Positions 45,143 to 54,000 are shown, counted from the stretch's first letter. The stretch: 64,000 bases of DNA from Paenibacillus faecis (GCF_008084145.1 NZ_VSDO01000006.1:62001-126000), one strand, 5' to 3'. Notes: generated from the letters alone by a model not told the origin. A program made the numbers and translations.

Positions 45143-45207
45143 AGGGTTTTTACCCTCCCGATTAGGGGAGTTCCCTATTAAAGGAGGCGATTTTTCTGCG
45201 CTACAAT
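45143..45207 (+). promoter_or_regulatory. narK promoter with paired NreC-like sites
   Basis: Site 1 AGGGTTTTTACCCT (45143-45156, arms AGGGT/ACCCT perfect) and site 2 TAGGGGAGTTCCCTA (45163-45177) have centres 20.5 bases apart. A -10-like TACAAT (45202-45207) lies 32 bases after the second centre. Order, spacing and distance to the -10 match the narG promoter closely. Confidence 0.7.
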
Positions 45208-45262
45208 ACGTGCAGGGGAAATTCATCCGGCTTCATTTCAGTTTAAGCGAAAGGTGATCGAT

Positions 45263-46768
45263 ATGATTAAAAAAGCTCAATTGCCGCTGCAAACCTTGAA
45301 CCTTATAGTAGGCTTTGCGGTCTGGGTCATTATTTCTTCGCTGCTTCCTTATATGAGGGAAGACATCGCCATTCCGGCGGACAAAGTCGCCATTATCACG
45401 GCGATTCCCGTCGTGTTGGGATCGGTCCTGCGCATCCCGGTCGGGTATTACACCAATATTTTCGGGGCGCGAATCGTATTTCTGATCAGTTTCATCCTGC
45501 TGCTGGTTCCGGTTTACTTCATTAGTGAAGCGACTTCCTATTCGGCTTTAATTATAGGAGGCCTGTTCCTCGGTATCGGCGGTTCGGTTTTCTCGGTAGG
45601 GGTTACCTCACTGCCAAAATATTATCCGAAAGAACGGCACGGCCTGGTCAACGGGATCTACGGGCTAGGGAATATGGGTACCGCGGTCAGCACCTTTGCC
45701 GCACCGCTTGTGGCCGACCGTTTCGGCTGGTCCGCGACCGTTAAGTTCTATCTTGTACTGCTGCTTGTGTTTGCGGCCTTGAACTTTCTGTTCGGCGACC
45801 GGAAGGAAACGAAAGTCAAAACATCTCTATCCGTGCAGATCAAAGGCGTTTACAAGAACGAAAAGCTCTGGCTCTTCTCCTTGCTGTATTTTATCACTTT
45901 CGGCTCTTTCGTAGCTTTTACGGTGTACCTGCCGAATTTCCTGGTCACGAATTTTGACCTGACCAAAGTGGACGCAGGCATGCGCACCGCAGGCTTCATC
46001 GCGCTCGCCACCTTTATGCGTCCGGTCGGAGGCTGGTTGGCGGACCGTTTTAACGCGCTATATTTGCTGATCGGCGTGTTCGCCGCGTTCACGGGAGCGG
46101 CGATTGTTTTGGCTTTCTCGCCGACCATCGCGCTTTACACGTTCGGAAGCTTGGCCATTGCGGTCAGCGCTGGCACCGGGAACGGTGTTATTTTTAAACT
46201 GGTCCCGCAATATTTCAACAAACAGGCCGGGATCGTCAACGGGATCGTTTCCATGATGGGGGGGCTTGGCGGATTCTTCCCGCCGCTGCTGTTGTCGGCG
46301 ATTCATTCCATGACCGGTCAATATTCCATCGGATTTATGCTGTTGTCCCAAATTGCGTTGGCGAGTCTGATTCTGGTGATTTGGATGGTATATCAAAACA
46401 AGCTGAGCCTATCCTCGGAAGTGTTCAAAAAGACCAATCAAGGGATCTTGGTCACCGATGCGAAGGGTATTATCACGGCGGTGAACCCGGCATTTACCGC
46501 ACTGACTGGCTTTGAGGAAGACGAAGCGATCGGGAAGAAGCCGAATATCCTGAGAACGGACCGGCAGCAGGCGGATTTTTATCAAAAGATGTGGAAGAGC
46601 ATCAAGCAAACCGGGATGTGGCAGGGTGAAATCTGGAATCGCCGGAAAAATGGCGAAGTCTATTTACAATGGTTGAACATAAGTGCTATAAAAGATGAGA
46701 CCGGAGAAGATATCCGATATGTGGGAACTTTTTCGGAGCTTGCGGAAAGCCGGAGGAAGAGCGGCTGA
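45263..46768 (+). CDS. narK: NarK-type nitrate/nitrite transporter with C-terminal PAS domain
   Basis: 501-aa protein. Residues 1 to about 385 form a 12-helix major facilitator of the NarK/NasA type, with the signature-like GIGGSVFSVGVTSLPKYYPKERHGLVNGIYGLGNMGTAVS and AGTGNGVIFKLVPQYF. Residues about 392-495 form a PAS domain (VFKKTNQGILVTDAKGIITAVNPAFTALTGFEEDEAIGKKPNIL ... WQGEIWNRRKNGEVYLQWLNISAIKDETGE). NarK proteins normally stop after the last helix. ATG 45263 follows AAAGGTGAT; the GTG at 45254 lies within that site. It imports nitrate or exchanges nitrate for nitrite; the PAS role is unknown. Confidence 0.9.
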   Translation: MIKKAQLPLQTLNLIVGFAVWVIISSLLPYMREDIAIPADKVAIITAIPVVLGSVLRIPVGYYTNIFGARIVFLISFILLLVPVYFISEATSYSALIIGGLFLGIGGSVFSVGVTSLPKYYPKERHGLVNGIYGLGNMGTAVSTFAAPLVADRFGWSATVKFYLVLLLVFAALNFLFGDRKETKVKTSLSVQIKGVYKNEKLWLFSLLYFITFGSFVAFTVYLPNFLVTNFDLTKVDAGMRTAGFIALATFMRPVGGWLADRFNALYLLIGVFAAFTGAAIVLAFSPTIALYTFGSLAIAVSAGTGNGVIFKLVPQYFNKQAGIVNGIVSMMGGLGGFFPPLLLSAIHSMTGQYSIGFMLLSQIALASLILVIWMVYQNKLSLSSEVFKKTNQGILVTDAKGIITAVNPAFTALTGFEEDEAIGKKPNILRTDRQQADFYQKMWKSIKQTGMWQGEIWNRRKNGEVYLQWLNISAIKDETGEDIRYVGTFSELAESRRKSG

Positions 46769-46785
46769 TTGGAGGATGACGGATC

Positions 46786-47799
46786 ATGGAAAACCCGTTG
46801 CAAGATCAACTTCATAGACCCCTGCGCGACTTGCGGATTTCCGTGACGGATCGCTGCAATTTCCGCTGTACCTACTGTATGCCCATTGAGAAATATGGGG
46901 AGGATTACCCGTTTCTGCCGAAAAGCGAGCTGCTCTCGTTTGAGGAAATCGAACGGCTGGTGAGAATCTTTGTGACCTTCGGAGTCAAAAAGATCCGTTT
47001 GACCGGCGGAGAACCCCTGCTCCGGCGCGGGCTTGGCGGGCTGATCCGGCAGCTTCGAGGCGTCGATGGCGTTGAGGACATCGCCATGACGACCAATGGA
47101 CTGCTCCTGCACCAATATGGCGAGGAGTTGTTTGAAGCGGGGCTGCGGAGGCTGAATATCAGCCTGGACGCGCTGGACCCCGGGATCTTCGGCACGATGA
47201 ACGGGAGGGGCATTCGCCCTGAACGGATTCTCGAGAATATCGATTTTGCCGGCAAGTTAGGCTATGAAATTAAGGTAAATATGGTCGTGCAGAAAGGAAT
47301 GAACGATCGGGAAATCATTCCGATGGCCGAGTATTTTAAGGATCGCAACCTCACGCTGCGCCTGATCGAATATATGGATGTCGGCAACGATAACGGTTGG
47401 AGTTTTGAGAAGGTCACCCCGAAAGCGGAGATGCTGCGGATGCTGGGCGAGGCTTATGATCTTAAACCCGTCGAGCCTTCCTATTTCGGTGAAGTGGCCA
47501 AGTATTACCGTTATAGTGGAAGTACCGCGAAGCTTGGTTTCATCACCTCGGTTTCCGAATCGTTCTGCTCGTCCTGCACGAGAGCCCGGCTATCGTCGGA
47601 AGGCAAGCTGTTTACTTGTTTGTTCGCGTCCGAAGGCTTTGACCTGAGGAAACTCCTGCGCGAAGGCGCAGACGACGCGGACCTGGCGGCAGCCATACGC
47701 GCGGTATGGGAGAAGCGGACCGACCGTTATTCCGATGAGCGGACCGAATTTACCGCAAGAAACCGGAAAAAAATCGGGATGTCTTATATCGGAGGCTAA
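46786..47799 (+). CDS. moaA: GTP 3',8-cyclase (molybdenum cofactor synthesis)
   Basis: 337-aa radical SAM enzyme that starts molybdopterin synthesis from GTP. The N-terminal [4Fe-4S] motif is C24-x3-C28-x2-C31 (DRCNFRCTYC). The second cluster set is FCSSCTRARLSSEGKLFTCLF, and the protein ends YIGG, the conserved double-glycine tail. It supplies the cofactor for NarG, which explains its place 17 bases behind narK. GGAGG precedes the ATG. Confidence 0.96.
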   Translation: MENPLQDQLHRPLRDLRISVTDRCNFRCTYCMPIEKYGEDYPFLPKSELLSFEEIERLVRIFVTFGVKKIRLTGGEPLLRRGLGGLIRQLRGVDGVEDIAMTTNGLLLHQYGEELFEAGLRRLNISLDALDPGIFGTMNGRGIRPERILENIDFAGKLGYEIKVNMVVQKGMNDREIIPMAEYFKDRNLTLRLIEYMDVGNDNGWSFEKVTPKAEMLRMLGEAYDLKPVEPSYFGEVAKYYRYSGSTAKLGFITSVSESFCSSCTRARLSSEGKLFTCLFASEGFDLRKLLREGADDADLAAAIRAVWEKRTDRYSDERTEFTARNRKKIGMSYIGG

Positions 47800-47814
47800 T
47801 GTCGCTTCTTTTGC

Positions 47815-47860
47815 AAAAAAGGTTCCTAAATTCGCGAAAACGCGTTTTAGGGACCTTTTA
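47815..47860. terminator. Bidirectional intrinsic terminator
   Basis: AAAAAAGGTTCCTAAA pairs with TTTTAGGGACCTTTT around a CGCGAAAACGCG loop stem. It lies between the convergent moaA (+) and ywiC (-) genes. Confidence 0.85.
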
Positions 47861-47873
47861 TATTTATCATCGG

Positions 47874-48590
47874 CTACAAGATGACCAAGGCGCAGACGGT
47901 GAACAGAAGCGAAAAGGCGATTTCCAGCATGCCGCTCCGTTTCACGGTTATTTTTGTTTTCGGAAGCCATACGGCCCGCAGCAGCAGAACGGTCATCGGA
48001 ATCAGCAGCGCGGCGGGGAAACACACCGCGCAAATCACCAGGGAAGCGATATGATAACCTACGGATAGCTTGTAGAACAACGGGTTGTTTTTCTCACGGA
48101 TAATCGTTTTGACATAAAAAATGGTTCCGGTAAAATACAGAATATTTAACAGAAACAAGCTCCCTGCGAATCGCCAGTCCTTCCCGCCGCCCATTTGGTA
48201 AGCGACGAACAGAATCAGGCTAAACTGCATCACCGCCGCGAGATCGTTCAGAAACGCCCGTTCCCGGTTGCGCCGGGCAAAATAGCCGTTAACCAGAAAC
48301 AAGGGGAGAAATAAGGGAATCCAGAACAACAGCACCGGATCAAGAACGAGCAATGCCGCCGCTAGCGGGATCAACAAACCGCCGTACAGCAACATCGGTT
48401 TACCGTAAAGGCTTGTTTTCCTCGTGCGAATCCATTGCAGCAGCGGAAAGGTGAACAGATACACGAGCAGCCAACCGGCAAACAGCAGGATGTGTAGCCG
48501 ACCCGGCCTGGAGGCGAACATGCCGAGCAAAAATGGTATAATCAGCATAGCCCAGGCGCCGTGCTGTTTTGGAATATATTTGGATTTCAT
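47874..48590 (-). CDS. ywiC: YwiC-like membrane protein
   Basis: 238-aa membrane protein with about seven to eight hydrophobic segments and the N-terminal signature SKYIPKQHGAWAMLIIPFLLG. In Bacillus subtilis ywiC sits in the fnr-nar region, so its place here next to moaA/narK keeps that association; the molecular role is unknown. Start at 48590 is preferred over 48611 because a GAGG site precedes it. A candidate Fnr box lies upstream. Confidence 0.88.
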   Translation of the reverse strand: MKSKYIPKQHGAWAMLIIPFLLGMFASRPGRLHILLFAGWLLVYLFTFPLLQWIRTRKTSLYGKPMLLYGGLLIPLAAALLVLDPVLLFWIPLFLPLFLVNGYFARRNRERAFLNDLAAVMQFSLILFVAYQMGGGKDWRFAGSLFLLNILYFTGTIFYVKTIIREKNNPLFYKLSVGYHIASLVICAVCFPAALLIPMTVLLLRAVWLPKTKITVKRSGMLEIAFSLLFTVCALVIL

Positions 48591-48635
48591 ATTTTCATTC
48601 CTCACTCTCATCCTATATAAACGATGTATAATTAA

Positions 48636-48677
48636 ATTTTAACTGACTGGTGAATCCGGCTTGTGAGGGCGGTCACT
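48636..48677 (-). promoter_or_regulatory. Candidate Fnr-dependent promoter of ywiC
   Basis: TGTGAGGGCGGTCACT (48662-48677) fits TGTGA-N6-TCACT, the form used by Bacillus Fnr. On the minus strand a -10-like TAAAAT lies at 48641-48636, so the box centre (48669.5) would be about 40-41 bases upstream of transcription start, the class II activator position. Confidence 0.55.
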
Positions 48678-48741
48678 TGGCGTCTGAAACATCTATGAAG
48701 ATTTCGAATTCTATTTCGAATTCCGGGAGAGGAGAAGGATT

Positions 48742-49842
48742 ATGCCTCAAGTCGAACTAATTCAGGTTCCGCCCCATCATGCGGACCTAAAAGCGCTTAT
48801 CGCCCGATTGGACGAGTATCTGTTTAAACTTTATCCCCCGGAGGAAGTGTTTACGGTTGATTTCAATGATCCTTACGTTCATGAAATTCAATTCATCGTA
48901 GCCTATACTCAAGGGAAAGCGGTGGGATGCGGAGCTATAAAAAAAGTGGATGAGTCGAGCGTGGAAATCAAAAGATTTTTTGTCGACGAATCCTGCAGGA
49001 ATCAAGGCGTCGCCGGTCTGATTCTGGGGGAATTGGAGCGGCGGGCCCGCGCGGAATCGTTTACGTCCATGAAGCTGGAGACGGGAGCCGATCAGGTTGA
49101 AGCCGTGCGCTTCTATGAGAAGCACGGGTTCGTCCCCATTGAGCCGTACGGGGAATATATCGGTTGCCCTTCAAGTCTTTGCTATGAAAAGAGGCTGACG
49201 GATAAGGGAGATCTCATCCAGGCGGCCGAAGTCTTTGTAAAAAAAGAGCTGGAACACGAGCCGAGCGGACATGATTGGTGGCACATCGAGCGTGTCCGAA
49301 GACTCGCCGTGCTGCTGGCGGAACGGGAAGGGGCCGACCCGTTTATCTGCGAGCTGGCCGCGCTGCTTCACGATATTGCGGACGAGAAGCTGAACGAATC
49401 GAAAGAAGCGGGGTTGGACAAGGTTCGCGGTTGGCTGAGCGATCAGGGGGCCGCGGAGGACGTGAAGCAAAAAGTGCTGTCCATCATCTCGACCATGTCG
49501 TTTAACGGAGGAAAGAATCCGCCGATGGATACATTGGAAGGGAAAGTGGTTCAAGACGCGGATCGGCTGGATGCGATCGGGGCGATCGGCATTGCCCGGA
49601 CCTTCGTCTATTCGGGGGCCAAGGGAAGGCCCATTCATCTGCCCGGACAGGATTTCAGCGGAACGGATTACCGATCGAGCGATAAATCGGCCATCTATCA
49701 TTTTTACGAAAAGCTGTTGAAGTTAAAAGACCTGTTAAATACCGCGCACGCCAAGAAGCTGGCGGAAGAGCGGCATCAATTTATGGAGCAGTTCCTGGTT
49801 CAATTTTATAAGGAATGGGACTTAACCGAAGAAAGGAAATAG
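48742..49842 (+). CDS. Fusion of GNAT acetyltransferase and HD phosphohydrolase
   Basis: 366-aa protein. Residues 1 to about 150 are a GNAT domain (KRFFVDESCRNQGVAGLILGELERRA, then AVRFYEKHGFVPI). Residues about 160-360 are an HD domain with GHDWWHIERVRRLA, the metal-binding LAALLHDIADEK and the late VVQDADRLDAIGAIGIARTF, as in YedJ-type stand-alone HD hydrolases. A good GAGGAGAAGG lies before the ATG. The two halves are normally separate genes, so a coupled small-molecule detoxification or repair role is only a guess. Confidence 0.88.
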   Translation: MPQVELIQVPPHHADLKALIARLDEYLFKLYPPEEVFTVDFNDPYVHEIQFIVAYTQGKAVGCGAIKKVDESSVEIKRFFVDESCRNQGVAGLILGELERRARAESFTSMKLETGADQVEAVRFYEKHGFVPIEPYGEYIGCPSSLCYEKRLTDKGDLIQAAEVFVKKELEHEPSGHDWWHIERVRRLAVLLAEREGADPFICELAALLHDIADEKLNESKEAGLDKVRGWLSDQGAAEDVKQKVLSIISTMSFNGGKNPPMDTLEGKVVQDADRLDAIGAIGIARTFVYSGAKGRPIHLPGQDFSGTDYRSSDKSAIYHFYEKLLKLKDLLNTAHAKKLAEERHQFMEQFLVQFYKEWDLTEERK

Positions 49843-49846
49843 ACTC

Positions 49847-50368
49847 ATGGAAGAGAATTTAATGGTCTTGGAAACGGGCAGGCTGTTGATCAGGCGGTAC
49901 AAGGAGGAGGACCTGGAGGAACTGGCCGCGATTCTTGGCGACGCCGAAACGATGAAATTCTGGCCGGCCCCTTTTACAAGGGAACAGGCAGAAGCCTGGC
50001 TGCAGCGAAGCTTTGAAGCCAATCGAACTTTGGGGTTTGGGAGATGGGCCATGGTGCTGAAGGAAACAGGCCGAATCATCGGTGACGTCGGATTTATGCG
50101 GGCCGAATTGGACGGGCAGACGGAGAACGATCTCGGGTATATTTTGTCCGCCGACTATTGGGGTAAGAACCTGGGAACGGAAGCGGCTGCCGCCTGCCTC
50201 GATTACGGGTTTCGGCAATTGGGAATGACCCGGATCTGCGCCAATATGGCCGTGGACCATCATGCCTCCAGACGCGTGGCGGAAAAGATCGGGATGATGG
50301 TCGAGAAACAATACATCAATAAGCGGAATCGTGATAAACTCACTTACTTATTAAGCAAAAGTATTTAA
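49847..50368 (+). CDS. GNAT family N-acetyltransferase (RimJ/RimL type)
   Basis: 173-aa acetyltransferase. Opening LETGRLLIRRYKEEDLEEL and the motif LGYILSADYWGKNLGTEAAAACLDYGFRQLGMTRICANMAVDHHASRRVAEKIGM identify the RimJ/RimL-like ribosomal-protein or amine acetyltransferase subfamily. It begins four bases after the previous stop and uses GAAAGGA, so it is in one unit with the GNAT-HD gene. Confidence 0.9.
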   Translation: MEENLMVLETGRLLIRRYKEEDLEELAAILGDAETMKFWPAPFTREQAEAWLQRSFEANRTLGFGRWAMVLKETGRIIGDVGFMRAELDGQTENDLGYILSADYWGKNLGTEAAAACLDYGFRQLGMTRICANMAVDHHASRRVAEKIGMMVEKQYINKRNRDKLTYLLSKSI

Positions 50369-50383
50369 TCGGGAAGGTGAAGT

Positions 50384-51274
50384 ATGTTCTTTTTCAAAAA
50401 GAAATCCCCCGCATCCGAGGAGGAACTTCTCCGCTTTATTCGCCGTTTGGAGGACGCCTACATGGAGCAAGACGAGCTCAAGCTGAATGATAGTTTTCAT
50501 CCGGATCAGCGGGGAATGTCATTAACGCGTCATGTTCAATTACAAATGAATTTTCAAATCTACCAAATCACCTCGGAAATCCTCCACTTCGAGAAGATCG
50601 ATAGCTCGGAGGAGGAGGCCGTTTTTACGTATACCAGAAAACATCTTTACACCTGTAAAAATCCTGAAGACGAGCAGAGCTCCACTTTGAACAACATAAC
50701 CAGCTACTACGTAAAAGTAGTTCGCGAGAAGCGCGGCTTTTGGATTACCAAATATACGCCGTACAGCGTTCTGTATTTGGACCGATCCGGGGATATCCTG
50801 CCGGGAGAAGCCGCGGTAGTACCGGCTAACGCGCAGTATTTCGGAGCAATCCAGCCGCTGCTTTCCCGCTTCCGCAAGGACGGACTGAAACCGGCTACAT
50901 ACCATACCTATGCAGGCAGCGAGTTCATTGGCTATTTTCCAGAGCGTGAAATTTTCAGCTACCGGACGACGGAAAAGTTCTCGGTCGATTTCTTTGAGAC
51001 GATGGAGGCTTCGGATATCCATGAGCATACGGCAATCTATTTGGACCAGGAACTCGATTTCGGCGAAGCGTTAGAGGTGGAAGAAAGCCATTCGATTATC
51101 GAAACACGAACGCCCGGAAGCCAAGGGACGAACCATGAACTGGTGTTAAGCCTGCTTAACCGGGAAGGGTTCTTCATGATCCGGTATATGAAAATGGGGG
51201 AGCCGATCCCCGATGAAGTCCGGAGCTGTTGGATCGAACAAATGCAAGAAGCGGCAAAGATGCCTCAACACTAA
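50384..51274 (+). CDS. Hypothetical protein
   Basis: 296-aa soluble acidic protein, not recognised. It opens MFFFKKKSPASEEELLRFIRRLEDAYMEQDE and has alternating beta strands through residue 200; the first half resembles the size of an NTF2/SnoaL-type cone but no motif settles this. No signal peptide. It follows the GNAT gene by 15 bases with GGGAAGG upstream. Confidence 0.7.
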   Translation: MFFFKKKSPASEEELLRFIRRLEDAYMEQDELKLNDSFHPDQRGMSLTRHVQLQMNFQIYQITSEILHFEKIDSSEEEAVFTYTRKHLYTCKNPEDEQSSTLNNITSYYVKVVREKRGFWITKYTPYSVLYLDRSGDILPGEAAVVPANAQYFGAIQPLLSRFRKDGLKPATYHTYAGSEFIGYFPEREIFSYRTTEKFSVDFFETMEASDIHEHTAIYLDQELDFGEALEVEESHSIIETRTPGSQGTNHELVLSLLNREGFFMIRYMKMGEPIPDEVRSCWIEQMQEAAKMPQH

Positions 51275-51390
51275 ACAAGCGAAAGCGGAGGAATTAAAGG
51301 ACGGATTGTTTTATTATACGCGAAGCAACCGCGCTGCCGCTTTATAGAAAGTTATCGTTCAAATTATGGTTGGGTTAAGGGGGAAAAAGG

Positions 51391-51999
51391 ATGTCCGAAT
51401 TGCTGGATAAGATTCAAAACAGAGTGATCGATGCATCGATCACAAACGAAACCATCGGCAGCCTTACTGTGTTTTCCGGTGAGATCATAGCCTGCGATCC
51501 TCTGATTCCTCATCACGAGCCTTTCGCCAAACGCGTTTCTCCTGGGGTGTACCCGGTGATCCTCTGGTGGCACCAGGAGGAAGAAAGAATTGCCGGAGCG
51601 GAATTAAGATTGTCCGAGGAGAAGCCGGTGCGTTGGGAAATGGCCGTCAGACCCGGGCAGAATATCTCGTCGCTGGAGCCGGGGTCCGTTTTTGGTTTCC
51701 CCGTCGATGCGGGGCTTGGCTGCTTTGCCGATGCAAGGGCGATTCAGGAAATGGAGCGGCTCGAAGAACGGCTTGCCCGGGAGCTCGGGGATCAATTTAT
51801 CAGCTTCTATGATAATAAAATCGAGTTTATCCTTGAGGAGAACGAGGATAATTGGGGCAACTTGCTTGTTAAGGAGGAGAACGGGCTGAATGTCATCCTG
51901 TTCGCTTCCGGCTATGGTGACGGGCACTACGCCTCTTACTGGGGGATCGGGGACAACGGCGAACCGGTTGCCCTGGTAACGGACTTCAATTTATTCTAG
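51391..51999 (+). CDS. DUF4241 domain protein
   Basis: 202-aa protein with the DUF4241 pattern: a Gly-rich first strand, [27 protein letters not shown], then [36 protein letters not shown] and a terminal [24 protein letters not shown]. Function unknown; these proteins occur among immunity-type and accessory genes. GGGGGAAAAAGG precedes the ATG. Confidence 0.78.
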   Translation: MSELLDKIQNRVIDASITNETIGSLTVFSGEIIACDPLIPHHEPFAKRVSPGVYPVILWWHQEEERIAGAELRLSEEKPVRWEMAVRPGQNISSLEPGSVFGFPVDAGLGCFADARAIQEMERLEERLARELGDQFISFYDNKIEFILEENEDNWGNLLVKEENGLNVILFASGYGDGHYASYWGIGDNGEPVALVTDFNLF

Positions 52000-52014
52000 T
52001 TATGGTGTTATAAT
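51985..52014 (+). promoter_or_regulatory. Promoter of the yebC-type gene
   Basis: Extended -10 TGTTATAAT (TATAAT at 52009-52014) with TTCAAT at 51985-51990, 18 bases apart. It overlaps the end of the DUF4241 gene. Confidence 0.65.
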
Positions 52015-52051
52015 AGATACCGTAAATTTTATAAAGAAAGCAGGTACACCC

Positions 52052-52774
52052 ATGGGGCGTAAGTGGAACAATATCAAAGAGAAGAAAGCTTCTAAGGATG
52101 CAAACACCAGTCGAATCTATGCGAAATTCGGCGTAGAAATTTATGTTGCGGCCAAAAAAGGCGAGCCGGATCCCGAATCCAACCGCGCGTTGAAGGTCGT
52201 ATTGGAACGTGCAAAAACTTACAATGTACCCAAAGCCATCATCGACCGGGCCTTGGACAAAGCCAAAGGCAGCGGGGAAGAAACCTATGAAGAACTGCGT
52301 TACGAAGGCTTTGGACCGAACGGCTCCATGGTCATCGTCGACGCTTTGACGAATAACGTGAACCGTACCGCTTCCGCCGTACGCGCCGCGTTCAACAAAA
52401 ACGGAGGCAACATGGGCGTCAGCGGTTCCGTAGCTTATATGTTCGATTCCACCGCGGTGATCGGCGTCACGGACAAATCGATTGACGAAGTGTTCGAACT
52501 GCTGATGGAGGCGGATCTGGAAGTTCGCGACATCCTTGAGGAAGACGACAACGTGATCGTTTACGCCGAGCCGGATCAGTTCCATGAGGTGCAGGAAGCG
52601 TTCAAGCAAGCCGGCATTACGGAGTTCACGGTGGCCGAGTTGACGATGCTGGCCCAGAACTATGTGACGCTGCCCGAGGACTCCGTCGCTCAATTCGAGA
52701 AGCTGATCGATGCGCTGGAAGATCTGGAAGACGTGCAGCAGGTGTATCATAACGTGGAATTTGATGAGGCATAA
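52052..52774 (+). CDS. yeeN: YebC/PmpR family protein, YeeN subgroup
   Basis: 240-aa protein beginning [27 protein letters not shown], the signature of the YeeN (YebC type II) branch, and keeping [35 protein letters not shown] and GSVAYMF. Annotated widely as a transcriptional regulator; recent work on the family points to a ribosome-associated factor that relieves stalling at difficult peptides. AAAGCAGG precedes the ATG, and it is transcribed alone between its own promoter and terminator. Confidence 0.93.
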   Translation: MGRKWNNIKEKKASKDANTSRIYAKFGVEIYVAAKKGEPDPESNRALKVVLERAKTYNVPKAIIDRALDKAKGSGEETYEELRYEGFGPNGSMVIVDALTNNVNRTASAVRAAFNKNGGNMGVSGSVAYMFDSTAVIGVTDKSIDEVFELLMEADLEVRDILEEDDNVIVYAEPDQFHEVQEAFKQAGITEFTVAELTMLAQNYVTLPEDSVAQFEKLIDALEDLEDVQQVYHNVEFDEA

Positions 52775-52796
52775 TCAACAGGACCATTAGTGAGAG

Positions 52797-52832
52797 ACCG
52801 GGTTTCGCCGTTAGGCGGGCCCGGTTTTTTTT
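52797..52832 (+). terminator. Intrinsic terminator of the yeeN gene
   Basis: ACCGGGTTTCGCC / GGCGGGCCCGGT with a GTTA loop and a run of eight T. Confidence 0.92.
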
Positions 52833-52937
52833 GCTTTATTGCAGCTGTTTTAAAGATGGTCTGGTCGGGTGTTCATCCGGGATTAGGCGGAACATCGGTA
52901 CCGGAGCAGCCACGGAAGGAAACCTTTAGCTTAATTT

Positions 52938-52966
52938 TTGAATTCCATAATTTTGAACTCTATGCT
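52938..52966 (+). promoter_or_regulatory. Promoter of the VOC gene
   Basis: TTGAAT (52938-52943) and TATGCT (52961-52966) with 17-base spacing, about 100 bases before the VOC start codon. The rest of the 295-base gap has no convincing gene. Confidence 0.6.
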
Positions 52967-53069
52967 AGAATGAAGGCGAACCTCTGTTCTGTGAAAATGT
53001 GTGAGGAGAACAGCATGGCAAGATCGCAGAATTTGTCCACACAAAATTAAGGATAAAGGTGGTAATCGT

Positions 53070-53483
53070 ATGGCGCTTCAATTAAATCAGGTATTTATTA
53101 ATCTACCGGTGAGAGACCTGAACAAAAGCATGGCCTTTTATAAGGAGATCGGCTTTGAATTCAATGCGCAGTTTACGAATGAGAATGCTGCTTGTCTGGT
53201 CATAAGCGAGCATATTTTCGCCATGCTGCAGACGGAAGAACATTTTAAAGGGTTCACAAACAAAGAAATTCCCGATACGACAACTCAGGCCCAGATGATT
53301 CTGGCCTTCTCCGCAGCCAGCAAGGAGCAAGTGGACGATATCGTCAACCGCGCCATGGCGGCAGGTGCTTCCAAATATAACGACCCGCAGGACCACGGTT
53401 TTATGTATGGCTGGAGTTTTCAGGATTTGGACGGGCATCTTTGGGAAGTTTTGTATATGGATCCGAGCAACCTTGAGCAGTAG
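53070..53483 (+). CDS. VOC (glyoxalase/bleomycin resistance) family protein
   Basis: 137-aa protein with the paired beta-alpha-beta-beta-beta modules of the VOC fold: VFINLPVRDLNKSMAFYKEIGFEFNAQF and, at the end, HGFMYGWSFQDLDGHLWEVLYMDPS. Members of this close subgroup are often called lactoylglutathione-lyase-like; activity is unproven. ATG 53070 has AAAGGTGG upstream, so the 53001 extension is rejected. Confidence 0.87.
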   Translation: MALQLNQVFINLPVRDLNKSMAFYKEIGFEFNAQFTNENAACLVISEHIFAMLQTEEHFKGFTNKEIPDTTTQAQMILAFSAASKEQVDDIVNRAMAAGASKYNDPQDHGFMYGWSFQDLDGHLWEVLYMDPSNLEQ

Positions 53484-54000
53484 TTTATTATTAACATCAT
53501 GTATTGTTAATGTCATGAATTATTGATATACGATAAATTAAACAGGGACTATTTAGGTTGAACTATTGATTTGCACATTAGACAGCGGTGTAGAGCGTTC
53601 TTTACACTCTTGGATGTGGAACTAAATGTTTGGTTTGAATTAAAGGGATTTCTTCCCGTTAATTTGGCACATATGCGTCTGCAGAGGCGAATTAACTGGA
53701 AAACCTCCCGTTAATTCGCCTGAAATTGTGTATTTCGGCAATAGGGCCGCGAAATAGATGGAGTTTTTCCTGCTAAATCCGATCGAGGGGGCCAAGAGGG
53801 GTACATTAACAGGATATTTTCCCGTTAATGGTGTAGACTCCGACGGCGGGACCTTATATCCACATTTGTGGATGTTGGCAACGCTTTTTCCGAAACCCTG
53901 TCACATCCTTGCCTAACGACAATTTTATTTAATTCAACTTATTATAGACAGAATTTTGTCTTTCAGCGCGTTATATTTCTTGAGATGAGGGACTCTACCT
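53484..54000. repeat. Gene-free region with three TTAAC...GTTAA palindromic elements
   Basis: 517 bases without a gene. Three related hairpins share the core ATTAAC-N13-GTTAAT with TCCC before the right arm: 53638-53663 (weaker left arm), 53686-53720 (perfect GGCGAATTAAC / GTTAATTCGCC) and 53804-53830 (CATTAAC / GTTAATG). They look like a dispersed repeat family. Nearer the next gene, AGACAGAATTTTGTCT (53947-53962) is a near-palindrome that could be an operator. Confidence 0.65.
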
